Origin: Hyposmocoma kahamanoa
Lineage: Eukaryota; Arthropoda; Insecta; Lepidoptera; Cosmopterigidae
DNA: 64,000 nucleotides
Reading direction: 5' to 3'
Assembly: GCF_003589595.1 (NCBI RefSeq)
Contig: NW_020654810.1
Coordinates: 22,235,976 to 22,299,975, forward strand
The position numbers and the translations under genes are program-made. Under the pieces are notes generated by a model. That model did no database searches. It saw only the letters and a list, made by a program, of their open reading frames with translations, and was not told where the DNA came from. Below, in pieces: positions 56,001 through 62,319 of the stretch; positions within the stretch are counted from its first letter, which is position 1; each line of letters starts with the position of its first letter.

Positions 56001-57389
56001 CATCGATAATATGTTAAGGTGACGACGCTATTTTATTTCAGATGGACCTTCTGAATGTACCTTCTTGTTCCGTATTTCAGGCACCAAGATCTTTGCCAGG
56101 CCTTCAAGCCGTAGTCAACCTACAACCTGACGCAGGATCAGGCGTCACCGGCGAACTGGTCTTCACACAAATAGTCCCCAACGGGCCAGTTACCATAGAA
56201 GGAAACGTCACAGGTCTAACTCCGGGTCTACACGGGGTGCACGTTCACCAGTCCGGAGCCATTAAGGATAATTGCAAAGATATTGGGCCGCACTTTATAG
56301 CGTATTATGTGAGTAAATATTTGTTGATGTATTTAAATTCTTTCATTGTGATCTTATGCGTTTGGTAACTTTAAATTTGTGAGAAATATGTAAGACAACG
56401 GTGATGTGACAATAACTTATACCGCTGTTTATAAACACACATTTGTAAAGGAATTAAATTACAAAAGGCTCCTATTTGGCAACGGTAGAGAACTTGAGAG
56501 TGTTTTTGTTAAAAGCGAAATAGTAATGTGGCTGCGTAAGCTTTTGAATGCAGTGATAGCATTGCGTAGTTTATTTGGGTCAATTTTAAAGGTAATAATT
56601 GTAAAATGTAACTAGATGTCAAAATAATTTAAAAAGGGAAAGTACAAAAACATATCCAACATTAATATTTGTATTAGGTCAAAATATTATACATAAATGA
56701 CAAAGATTATATGAAGTTAAGGACTTATTTGTTTCATTTAATATATGAAGGGGCTGTATATACATAAAACCTTTGCCCACGGGAATAAATGTGTGAAGGC
56801 TTAAAAAAATCGGACACTGTATAGGTTAAGTTAATAGTCAAATAAATTGTTTAAATAAGTTGTTTTTCTCGGAAAATAATTGTAAATCTTTGGCGCCATT
56901 AAAAACTTACCTGCATTACGGCGTAGTATTGAAAAATACCCCGCAATTCACAAATCATATGCACAGTTATTAAAACTTGAAAAAACGACTAACAAAACAT
57001 AAAAAAACTTAAACAAACTTGTCGCACGACTGTCATAACACAAACAAATGATGTTGTAACAAAAAAGGTATGTAAAGCATAAAAGCAGACAGAAAAACAA
57101 ACAAAAATCTTAATAACATTCAATTCAAATCCAGGGTCGACATGGGGGACCTCGCGATCACATCCGTCATGTCGGAGATCTCGGCAACATTAAGGCGGAA
57201 GAAGGCACTGTGAACATTAAGATCGTAGACCATCTCGTGTCTCTATCGGGGCCCAGGTCCATAGTTGGAAGATCCCTGGCCATTACGCAAGCGGAAGATG
57301 ACTACGGTAGAGCTGGCACGGAAGACAGTGCCTTGACTGGTTCCTCAGGGCCTGCAATTGCGTGCGGCATTATTGGATATCTAAATTAG
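37386..57389 (+). CDS. Secreted Cu/Zn superoxide dismutase-related protein, four exons
   Basis: The spliced product of about 253 residues has a signal peptide (MNLRLHVFFGQLLWLFASLS), a short extracellular N-terminal region and a Cu/Zn-SOD barrel. All introns are phase 0. By alignment to the human SOD1 numbering, copper ligands H46 and H48 (GVHVHQSG), bridging H63 (GPHF), zinc ligands H71 (RHGG), H80 and D83 (RHVGDLGN) and the disulfide cysteines C57 and C146 are present. H120 is Thr (GRSLAITQ) and R143 is Ala (SSGPAIACG). The missing copper ligand and missing guiding arginine predict impaired superoxide dismutation; zinc and fold should remain. This resembles insect SOD-related (Rsod-type) proteins rather than SOD1 or CCS (no MxCxxC domain). 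Assignment of exons 1-2 to the same gene rests on strand, phase and a secreted-SOD logic; an unseen exon in the 14-kb intron is possible. Confidence 0.8.
37971..38008 (+). repeat. GT microsatellite
   Basis: 19 uninterrupted GT units in intron 1, directly before an R10 repeat. Confidence 0.95.
38009..38155 (+). repeat. R10 repeat copy
   Basis: Starts acgcgactacttcgacattt, then tttgttggaaagagggtac. The GT run sits at the same side where other copies have a short acgcg start. Confidence 0.65.
38190..38370 (+). mobile_element. S4 SINE 3' part
   Basis: cgaaatttcattaaggaaaa, cattgtgataaa, then ccgtgtccaacagtggcaca and aaatgggttgacgctgataa with a GATGAT tail. The tRNA head is missing. Confidence 0.6.
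38527..38780 (-). pseudogene. LINE reverse transcriptase fragment
   Basis: The reverse strand reads SSYLNGRFQKVVRV then RKGVPQGSILGPLLFILYSS, the conserved RT block 3/4 (GVPQGSILGPLLF) of Jockey/CR1-type LINEs. The frame is shifted upstream. The copy ends at SDLAK-stop. Within SOD intron 1. Confidence 0.85.
39105..39225 (+). repeat. S4 SINE tail fragment
   Basis: ctctcgttagaggagacctg, tgcccagtagcgggatgtg and gatgatgat. Confidence 0.5.
39226..40180. other. SOD intron 1, nothing recognised
   Basis: AT-rich; no further element or exon identified. Confidence 0.45.
40185..40500 (-). pseudogene. LINE ORF2 C-terminus with C2H2 zinc finger
   Basis: The reverse strand reads LCPEWRGIVKRQVYEFEERR, KAELDAKRDEIKVRPPSAIY, a stop, then NYVGGVLTCPQCERGFAAK and IGYINHLRAHYRQLN-stop. 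A single terminal C2H2 finger after the RT is a feature of a LINE group widespread in animals. One internal stop; the upstream part is missing. Confidence 0.75.
40505..41230. other. SOD intron 1, nothing recognised
   Basis: AT-rich; ends in atttagat, the target duplication of the following MITE. Confidence 0.45.
41231..41392. mobile_element. hAT-type MITE
   Basis: 162 bp with ends cataggttcccaaacttt / actttggggaactatg and an 8-bp duplication atttagat (41223-41230, 41393-41400). The ends resemble the CA-GG-TTCCCAAACTTTT type of many hAT elements. Lies in SOD intron 1. Confidence 0.9.
41401..41991. other. End of SOD intron 1
   Basis: AT-rich, pyrimidine-rich towards the acceptor (gttgtttacag at 41981-41991). 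Confidence 0.45.
41992..42054 (+). CDS. SOD-related gene, exon 2
   Basis: 21 codons, DSFRPVFPGGERTQKQIDLA plus G, between acceptor tttacag and donor GTAAGT (42055). Phase 0 at both sides. Continues the sequence MEPYLY of exon 1. Confidence 0.7.
42055..43382. other. SOD intron 2, first part
   Basis: A TATA-like ttataaaaagg at 42564 followed by gatcagatttg at 42611 looks like a core promoter, but no convincing coding exon follows. Remainder AT-rich; a 63-codon ORF at 43106 has no recognisable homology. Confidence 0.35.
43383..43590 (+). repeat. R1 copy, 3' two-thirds
   Basis: Begins gttttgaagggtaaaggtgc and ends cacttgatacaatattaaaa. Point changes only; one of the cleanest 3' halves. Confidence 0.85.
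43595..44264. other. SOD intron 2, nothing recognised
   Basis: AT-rich, no feature. Confidence 0.45.
44265..44412 (-). mobile_element. S3 SINE copy
   Basis: The reverse strand gives gttttgatggtgtgccatct, gagttcgatccccagc, tattgtctcgggtctgggtg and gatttccgtaacac. Pairs with 11139. Confidence 0.65.
44845..45245 (-). pseudogene. LINE ORF2 C-terminus (family L-D)
   Basis: The reverse strand reads SLASRLSSAAYAVRRLRELT, DVATARLVYFSYFHSIMSYG then IVMWGKAADIQTIFVLQKRA and GIMTMTSQCIYSNILYARKN. This is the conserved thumb/C-terminal region of CR1/Jockey-like LINEs (SYGIxxWG, LQKRA). About 130 codons without interruption. A second copy is at 46155. Confidence 0.82.
45628..45652 (-). repeat. R1 3'-end fragment
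   Basis: gatcaagtcgttcgcctggt followed by ggtaagg; only 25 bases remain, joined to a LINE end. Confidence 0.45.
45655..45950 (-). pseudogene. LINE L-A 3' end
   Basis: Close relative of 5640-6007 (ctactgctcgttcac, ctgagaagaacgagcaa, ctaacacgtaatccacaatt), with frameshifts. Confidence 0.7.
46155..46432 (-). pseudogene. LINE L-D C-terminal fragment
   Basis: Same segment as 44845-45100 (cgcttgtttttgcaacacaa, tcagagagaaacccgaaaac), more diverged. Confidence 0.65.
46433..46774. repeat. R1 trace and repeat shared with 26720
   Basis: 46480-46500 (aatcgcaaagatctgaggg) is an R1 word. 46570-46700 is the inverted counterpart of 26720-26870. Confidence 0.45.
46775..47304 (+). mobile_element. MITE-C copy, intact
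   Basis: About 530 bp with inverted ends tcgagtatatgaccagaaat (left) and atttctggtcatatactcga (right), about 30 bp each. Near the left end gtcatttcctttgtttgaaa is repeated at 46863 because of a 60-bp tandem duplication (46806-46925). No ORF of a transposase. Target duplication not clear. Confidence 0.82.
46806..46925 (+). repeat. 60-bp tandem duplication inside MITE-C
   Basis: gtcatttcctttgtttgaaa... and gtcatttcatttgtttgaaa... are adjacent near-identical copies of about 59 bases, both ending acaactgcacta. The other MITE-C copies have one unit. Confidence 0.85.
47305..47795. other. SOD intron 2, nothing recognised
   Basis: AT-rich. Confidence 0.45.
47796..47950 (+). repeat. R8 repeat copy
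   Basis: Combines the words of 22888-22980 (gccgtccatttcattgccac) and 24700-24760 (agccaggaaagaccttaccg) in one piece. Confidence 0.55.
48108..48300 (-). pseudogene. LINE L-A 3' end
   Basis: Contains ttctcgttgactatgctgac, ccctgagaagaagggcg and cttaaatgctatagacactt: third copy of L-A, decayed. Confidence 0.6.
48516..48740 (+). mobile_element. S4 SINE, full length
   Basis: Head: accgtgatagcctaatggtt, ggtgtgggttcgaatccggg; body: gccatgagcttttcggtgaa, ggaaaacatcgtgatgaaac; tail: gtgcccagcagtggaacata. Best copy of S4 in the window. Confidence 0.8.
48833..48965 (+). repeat. R9 repeat, first copy (interrupted by R1 dimer)
   Basis: Matches 51328-51455: taacgtctagtgttaaattt, cgtcacttggctaccagatc, aagttacggtcaat. 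The match resumes after the R1 dimer at 49504. Confidence 0.6.
48972..49220 (-). repeat. R1 copy (first half of inverted dimer)
   Basis: Starts with the T-run, ends aggagctctgaactctgtta. Confidence 0.85.
49248..49503 (+). repeat. R1 copy (second half of inverted dimer)
   Basis: Starts cagtagcagtagagctcctc and ends cccgtcactagg. Together with 48972-49220 it forms a head-to-head pair flanked by direct repeats 48942-48963 and 49504-49525 (19 of 22 bases equal). Confidence 0.85.
49648..50225 (-). pseudogene. LINE family L-C 3' part with ATT tail
   Basis: The reverse strand reads FKAYCQSFYTCSLWTNFTQR, ALRVQYNDALRILLKMPRFC then MFAEAHIDDFYAIIRKRSAS and a stop at about 49866. The 3' untranslated part ends in a (TAA)n run at 49648-49672 (plus strand). 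A 5'-truncated insertion. About 110 codons are intact. Confidence 0.82.
50230..51327. other. SOD intron 2, nothing certain
   Basis: 51007-51040 (gccaattctgggcccgag) repeats at 51457-51488 (gccaattctggacccggg). No exon. Confidence 0.45.
51328..51455 (+). repeat. R9 repeat, second copy
   Basis: Uninterrupted version of the sequence at 48833-48965 and 49504-49525. Confidence 0.6.
51572..51780 (+). mobile_element. S1 SINE copy
   Basis: Box A ttgccgaacggttaccatgc, box B ccgggttcgattcctggg, tail attattataata. Confidence 0.82.
52100..52330 (+). mobile_element. S2 SINE copy
   Basis: Begins ttctcatagatggcgctacg, head ccgtggcttagttggcatgg, gtcggttcgaatccggccgg, tail cgatctttgtattaataatt. Confidence 0.8.
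52540..52720 (+). mobile_element. S2 SINE copy, damaged
   Basis: gttcgttcggtggcttagtt is followed by a shortened head and a lost box B (gaagacgttctgctatac). Confidence 0.65.
53013..53061 (+). repeat. S2 SINE tail fragment
   Basis: tattcgatctttgtattag and a repeated ttgtattaataatt. Confidence 0.5.
53090..53277 (-). mobile_element. S1 SINE copy
   Basis: Complete in reverse from the tgcctccgtggccgaatggt head to the ttataa tail, with a 35-bp internal insertion that repeats gggaaaccct. Confidence 0.8.
54410..55133 (+). mobile_element. LINE 3' end nested in hAT
   Basis: An atatagttt word flanks it on both sides (54401-54409, 55134-55142), a likely target duplication, and the 3' end is a (aaat)n tail. 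The ORF part (54530-54842) reads LNTRRNIADLVYLLNIINGD, then after a frameshift SMRYYRPVAVPLARTKYRQK and DAFV-stop, the C-terminus of a LINE ORF2. The exact 5' boundary is less certain than the tail. Confidence 0.65.
54938..54960. repeat. TA microsatellite
   Basis: Uninterrupted ta repeat within the LINE 3' untranslated region. Confidence 0.9.
55210..56041. other. End of SOD intron 2
   Basis: A CpG-rich 90-base patch at 55210-55295 (acgcgtgttgacagcgctgt); the rest is AT-rich up to the acceptor. Confidence 0.4.
56042..56308 (+). CDS. SOD-related gene, exon 3 (SOD domain, first half)
   Basis: 89 codons to a GTGAGT donor at 56309. Two in-frame acceptors are available: 56042 (atttcag|atgg) and 56081 (atttcag|gcac), the latter dropping 13 residues (MDLLNVPSCSVFQ); both keep phase 0, so alternative splicing is possible. 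Residues include GLHGVHVHQSG (copper His pair) and CKDIGPHF (disulfide Cys, bridging His). Confidence 0.85.
56309..57134. other. SOD intron 3
   Basis: 826 bp, AT-rich, phase 0, no repeat recognised. Confidence 0.7.
57135..57389 (+). CDS. SOD-related gene, exon 4 (SOD domain, second half)
   Basis: 84 codons plus TAG from acceptor aatccag at 57134. GRHGGPRDHIRHVGDLGNI keeps the zinc ligands; GRSLAITQAEDDYGRAG has Thr at the copper His position, and GSSGPAIACGIIGYLN-stop has Ala for the active-site Arg but retains the disulfide Cys. This exon carries few Lys/Asn-rich codons, unlike the AT-rich flanks. Confidence 0.88.
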   Translation, partial: GRHGGPRDHIRHVGDLGNIKAEEGTVNIKIVDHLVSLSGPRSIVGRSLAITQAEDDYGRAGTEDSALTGSSGPAIACGIIGYLN

Positions 57390-57859
57390 TTATAGTGCAA
57401 TGTTAATTTATTAGTCCTAAGATGATTGTAATACAGGAATTTTACAGCTACTAACTATAAGTTTTTCTTTTCGTATGTTTAGCTGTGTTATGAGTGTAAC
57501 CACACTAGCATAATGTTTTTTAACCGAATTTGACCTTTTTTTGTTGGAAAGAGGGAAATATATGACTACTTTCCAGGCAAAGAAGCACCACTTTACGCCA
57601 CACGTGTTACTCCACTCCGGTGCTCCGAGCAGCGGCTCGCGGATAAATTCGCACTGCTCTGAAACCAACTTATATTTGAAAACTTCAGCGTGTTTTCACT
57701 TCAAATGGCCGGCCACTTTTTTCCTAGCATAGTATAAATAGGAACAAGCAGGGCAACAACCTTGTTGTGATAAGACCACATGTACAAAATGACTACTTGT
57801 CAGAAGAGAACTTTTAGGAACGAAATTAGTCGATTACCTACTTATTTTTTATAAATATA
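57390..57859. other. 3' flank of SOD-like gene
   Basis: No canonical AATAAA within 150 bases after the stop. 57530-57552 (ttttttgttggaaagaggg) is an R10 word. Confidence 0.4.
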
Positions 57860-58140
57860 AAAGTGACGGGACGAACAACTCGTGGGCCCGGTGGTAAGCG
57901 ACACGCCTGTCCATAACAGTTGCAATGCCACTAAAAGTTTTAAATCACAAAGATCTGAGAGGCACTGCCCCTGCGCCTGTCGTTCTGCCACAAAAGATAA
58001 CAAATCCCGGTATTTCTCCAGCGCCCTTATCCTTCAAGTCGACCGCAATGAATCTCACATTATACTGCTTGGCGGCAGAAATAGATAAGGTGGCAGTACT
58101 TCCCTGGACGAACTCTTTCACAAGGAGCGCTACTGTTACT
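57860..58140 (-). repeat. R1 copy, full length
   Basis: From the taaatataaaagtgacggga end to aggagcgctactgttactt. Confidence 0.88.
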
Positions 58141-58374
58141 TCTTATTTAAATACTTCTTTCTTTTTTAGTTAAATTATAACATAATTTAACTAAAGGCAA
58201 CTTGGCAAAAAAATATACTGTTAGTTTTGCATAGCGGTAATTAGAATTTATAGTTTGACCTGGCGTTAGTGTCTGCATGCCTTGTATAGACTCGTGGCCC
58301 GATCAAGATGGTACAGTCGCGTCTCAATGAGTAAATGAATTTAAGTAGTTACGGTCTGACCGCTTATCATTCTA

Positions 58375-58470
58375 TCCAGACATATGGATGAGGAGGTCTC
58401 GGGTTCGATTCCCGGCAGGACCAAATTGGGTAATGAACTTTTCTAAATTGGATTATATTTCATATTATCA
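58375..58470 (+). mobile_element. tRNA-like SINE fragment
   Basis: ctcgggttcgattcccggca (box B and acceptor-like stem) is followed by accaaattgggtaatgaact. The box A half is unclear. Confidence 0.5.
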
Positions 58471-58557
58471 GATCGTCTTTCAAGTGCCGCAGCAGAGGGT
58501 TTATTTGACCTGAATGACATTTCGATGCATAAACTATTTGCGAAGCCATGAATTCTT

Positions 58558-59076
58558 AACATCGAATATATCAGAAATAGAGACGAAATGTTATTTAATT
58601 TGTTTGAAAACTATTCTGCCAAATCATTACGGTGACAACTGCGCTCCGATTGGCCAGTCCGAATTCGAAACAATTGACGGGTGTCGTCAATTGTTTCACT
58701 TCAAATCGATGAGTTTAACTTCAGCTTTGCTATAATGGGCGAAAATTGAAAAATTACATATTATTTAATATTTAATTAGCGATGAAATGTGATTCCGTAT
58801 GTTTTGTAATTGAGTTTTGCTGTTTTTCCCACACCACCGAATGGAACAGGCCCCATTGTTAGAGATATTATCTTCATTGCAATAAATACGGAATATTTTT
58901 GGAATATGTGGAGATACAGATCAGTTGCTGGCGCTGTACTATTTCAGCTTTCTAATTTGTGATTTCACCGCATACGAGAGTTGATATTTAAAAGTGATAT
59001 AAGGCCCATTTGCCTGATGAGGTGCCAGAGATGGATGGCCGTTATTTCGTCTCTATTTCAGGTTATGCACTCGATG
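58558..59076 (+). mobile_element. MITE-C copy
   Basis: Left end tcgaatatatcagaaatag, right end ctatttcaggttatgcactc. The interior matches 46775 but contains attgacgggtgtcgtcaatt, a 14-base palindrome missing there and present in 28290-28315. Confidence 0.82.
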
Positions 59077-59079
59077 ATA

Positions 59080-59640
59080 CTTAATAAAACTCAAGAAAAT
59101 ATTCCCATTTGATTTAATTCTGAATCAGTATAGTAAAGTTATACCAAAAACTTCATAACAGAAAAATGCAACTTTAAAAAACAATAAATACATTATGATT
59201 GCGAGCACCACAGAGTTGTGAAAAATGTATAAAGAGTTATCCTTAAATTTATTATGTGATGTTTTACACCTGACATTTACCCTAGTTGTGAAATAAATAC
59301 ATTTTTTTAATAGACGGAGGGCATTGGAAGAGAGCATTAAATAAACTCCTAATAAATAAACGCTTGTCAAACAATGTCACTTGATTATAAGAGTTTTTTT
59401 AAACATATTGAGATAAAAGTTTTAATCCAAAGTTGTACACATCCGCCATTTAAAAAAAAACATTTGCGCAGGAAGTAGTACAACGTCTCTTTACAATTTA
59501 CCGCGAAAATGTTCAGACACCGGAAGTAGGAATTGTTTTTTTTTATCAGGCAGTGTCTGTTACACACTGTAAAAGTGATGTTATACTTCCATTATCATTA
59601 TCACTATACTTAAGTGACTTAATATATTTCATTAATTTCT
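59080..59640. other. AT-rich non-coding
   Basis: Nothing recognised on either strand. Confidence 0.45.
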
Positions 59641-59648
59641 AAATGAAT

Positions 59649-59654
59649 TTTATT
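59649..59654 (-). promoter_or_regulatory. Polyadenylation signal of ACBP
   Basis: AATAAA on the minus strand, about 140 bases after the ACBP stop codon. Confidence 0.55.
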
Positions 59655-59793
59655 CGTGATACAAATATTTGATACTATCGACTTTTGGGACATTTTGTTG
59701 TGCATGTCCGTAACGCTATCGCATTTGGGCCATAAATATTTTCAGTAGCGTAAAATCGAGTAGTATGAAATTTATTATTTGGTCTATAAGTAT

Positions 59794-59933
59794 TTATTGG
59801 AGGCCAAGGGAAGCGACCAAGCTCTCGACTTTGGCGATGTAAGCCTTTTGTGCGTCCTCTTTCGAAGTGCCGGCTTTGGCGCTCCACGCGTTGAACTTTG
59901 CCTTGCCCTTCAGGTCCAGCATACCGGGTTTGT
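59794..59933 (-). CDS. ACBP: Acyl-CoA-binding protein, last exon
   Basis: The minus strand gives [40 protein letters not shown] and SLGLQ-stop, the C-terminal half of ACBP (diazepam-binding inhibitor), a roughly 86-90-residue cytosolic carrier of long-chain acyl-CoA esters. It shows the family signature P-G-(M/L)-D-K-G-K-A-K-W/F-AW and SKEDA-AYI-KVE. W in FNAW and K and Y in QKAYI belong to helices 3-4, which shape the ligand site. Acceptor tctttttcag precedes the exon; two bases complete an Asp or similar codon (usual -TDKPG or -TDRPG), so the intron is phase 1. The frame is not the longest ORF on this strand. Preceding exons were not found in 59934-64000, so they likely lie beyond the window. 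Confidence 0.9.
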
Positions 59934-59984
59934 CTGAAAAAGATGAATAAGTTTGTGTTAGCTTTGTTGTTATAACTTAATTTT

Positions 59985-60400
59985 CGAGTAGTAGAGCTTA
60001 TGTTTCTGCCGCCAAGCAGTAATGTGAGCATTACTGCGTTCCGGTTTGGAAGAGTAAGAGTGCTGTTAAACGGGTAAAATTACAAGCACATGGGACTATA
60101 GTCCATTTGTTTAGGTACTTGACTAAATGTCAACAATCTTGATACATCTTTTTATTGAAACACATGCTTTACAAATCAATAGGTATAAAAATAGGCATGC
60201 AATTTCATATTAAGCTAAGTATTTGTATTTTGTATTTGAACGTAAGGGAAAATCATTTTATAAATGTATATTTCATTAAATAGACATCTCAAGATTGTTT
60301 ACATTTATTTAAGTACCTAAACAGATGGACTATAGTGAACTTATATCCCAGAATGGCGGGCGCAAATAGGTACCTCTAAGATTTTTACGATTTAAAACTG
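59985..60400 (+). repeat. R1 copy split by MITE-D
   Basis: gccgccaagcagtaatgtga, cgttccggtttggaagagta and cacatggga before the insert; gtgaacttatatcccagaat, ggcgggcgcaaatagg and acgatttaaaact after it. Confidence 0.82.
60099..60332. mobile_element. MITE-D, TA-flanked, inside R1
   Basis: 234 bp with inverted ends tagtccatttgtttaggtac / gtacctaaacagatggacta, flanked by TA (60097-60098, 60333-60334). Removing it restores the R1 word gggac-ta-gtgaactt (consensus gggacttgtcaactt), proving insertion. TA target suggests Tc1/mariner mobilisation. Confidence 0.88.
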
Positions 60401-60403
60401 ACA

Positions 60404-60657
60404 AGACCACAAAGCGACGAGATGAACAAGTCTGATGGTAAGCTACACGCTTGTCCATAACAGTTGCAGTGCCACTTAGAGCTTTAAATCGCAAATATAT
60501 GGAAAGCACTGTCACCCTGGTACATAAGTTGACAAGTCCCTTCAAAACTGGAGCGCAGTAACGCTCACATTGCATCCGTTTGGCGGCAGAAATAGGTACA
60601 GTGGCACAGTACTTCCCTGCACTTTTCCTTTCACAAAGGGCTCTACAGCTACTATAT
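60404..60657 (-). repeat. R1 copy (tail-to-tail with the previous)
   Basis: gacgagatgaacaagtctga, then gccacttagagctttaaatc and ggctctacagctactat. With 59985-60400 it forms a tail-to-tail pair. Confidence 0.82.
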
Positions 60658-60954
60658 TGGTGTTGATGGTATTGGTTTCTATTTAATTGAGCTGCAAGTG
60701 TACAGAAAAGAGTAGCTGTACCCCTGAAACCTGAAGCTTTTGTAGCAGTAACAGTGACATTTGTATATCTACATAGTGGTATTTACATAATCTCGCAAAT
60801 CTACACATTTCTAGGTTCTTTGCTATCAGTTTCTAGAATTTTAGTTGAAATACACTCTAGTTTGAAATGTACGTAAATCTTCCCTTTTTATCTTTAAACA
60901 GAGTAAAATCCGAAAATTTGTAAGTTTTTTTAATAGTACGCAAATCATAAAAAC

Positions 60955-61105
60955 GAAGTGTTTGAAGGGAAATTAAGATTTTTTTCATCGAAAAGTTTAT
61001 GGTATATTTCAAATTTAATTTCGCACATAAATTACGAAAAACTCGGAGTTACCCAACCCACGACCATGTTGAGAGGCAGTAAGTCATACCATTATACCAC
61101 GATAA
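60955..61105 (-). mobile_element. S4 SINE copy, 3' part lost
   Basis: The reverse strand has cgtggtataatggtatgact, tcgtgggttgggtaa and aactttt-gatgaaaaaaa; box B is degenerate. Confidence 0.6.
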
Positions 61106-61263
61106 TGCACCAATATCTCCTATCTAAAAAGGGCACTTTAGAAAAAAATATCCAAGGTATTTCCGCTATAAACTTAGTACGTTTTCGTATTGTAAGTCAA
61201 TGGTTTTCGTAGTAAAATTAAAGTCTAATATTTGAACAGAATTTTCTATAAGTGATTTAAGGC

Positions 61264-61458
61264 GTGAACAGTCAAATGTTTGATTATGAGATTTTGCCAG
61301 TACGTGCAAAATCCCATTCTACGTCGAAGTTAGGAGGTAATGGTACTTCTAGAGTCAGAAATGGTCCGATTCACCGAAAAGCTAACCTAAGGTCGACAAA
61401 AAGAGATAACAGGTACGATTACAACGATAATTTTGCAATACTAATGCCGCAATATTAA
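61264..61458 (+). CDS. Unsupported ORF, possibly an exon
   Basis: Reads SQMFDYEILPVRAKSHSTSK then GNGTSRVRNGPIHRKANLRS and ILMPQY-stop, followed by aataaag after three bases. Basic and Ser/Asn-rich; no family recognised. No strong acceptor directly upstream. Could be chance. Confidence 0.2.
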   Translation: MNSQMFDYEILPVRAKSHSTSKLGGNGTSRVRNGPIHRKANLRSTKRDNRYDYNDNFAILMPQY

Positions 61459-61499
61459 TAAAGTGTTACAATACGACCTCTGCAATGTCAAAGAGAATT

Positions 61500-61769
61500 A
61501 TAATGTAATAAGAGATCATAACACGATTAAACATCTAATTAATACATCTGATTACATGATATCGGATTACTTGTAGAATGTTGGCTCAACTTCGCGTAAG
61601 GTTGATATTGATATTGCGGCGGAATTGAAGTGATTTTTAATAAAGATGTTGTACATAGCAAAATGGTCGATTGTGTAACAAACAAGCTAGATACGAGCCA
61701 AAATCTTCCGCGGAATGCGCGAGCATTCTCGAGCATGCACAAGGATTATTTGATTATGCAAGGATTACT
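61500..61769. other. AT-rich non-coding
   Basis: Nothing recognised. Confidence 0.45.
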
Positions 61770-61960
61770 TGAAAAACCAAGTACAAAGACACGACGCAAG
61801 CACATAGAAAAATTCGTGAGGTCCGTTGGCTCGTTCCGTGGCTTAGTTGGTATAGCGTCTGACACGGTATGCAAGAAGACGTCGGTTCGAATCCGACCGG
61901 ATCGAAGGAATTTTTTCTGAGTGTTTTTTCTGAGTGTTCGATATTTGTATTAATAATTAT
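61770..61960 (+). mobile_element. S2 SINE copy (first of near-identical pair)
   Basis: gaaaaaccaagtacaaagac, ccgtggcttagttggtatag, gtcggttcgaatccgaccgg, ttctgagtgttcgatatttg. About 95% identical to the copy at 62090. Confidence 0.85.
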
Positions 61961-62089
61961 AACAAACTAGTGGAGTAATTTCACAAAAAATAATTGAATA
62001 TCAATTCAATAAAAATTTAATTAATACAGTGAATAGCGACATCTCTCGCCAGGACTGGTAGCTGTAAAGGTACTAACTGGGTGATAAAT

Positions 62090-62310
62090 CTGTCAAAGAT
62101 TTCTCATAGATGGCGCTACGACTAAAAAGTCATTGAAAAACCAAGTACAAAGACACGACGCAAGCACACAGAAAAATTCGTGAGGTCCGTTGGTTCGTTC
62201 CGGGGCTTAGTTGGTATAGCTTCTGGCACGGTATGCAAGAAGACGTCGGTTCGAATCCGACCGGATCGAAGGAATTTTTTCTGAATGTTCGATCTTTGTA
62301 TTAATAATTA
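62090..62310 (+). mobile_element. S2 SINE copy (second of pair)
   Basis: Begins tttctcatagatggcgctac, and from 62132 is almost the same as 61770; the two starts are 362 bases apart. Either local duplication or two insertions of one active source. Confidence 0.85.
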
Positions 62311-62319
62311 TAATAATAA

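Noticed and set aside
59675..60031. 118-codon minus-strand ORF overlapping the ACBP exon
   Set aside because: It is a shifted reading of ACBP exon plus intron ([13 protein letters not shown] frame); the true frame matches ACBP and has a proper acceptor.
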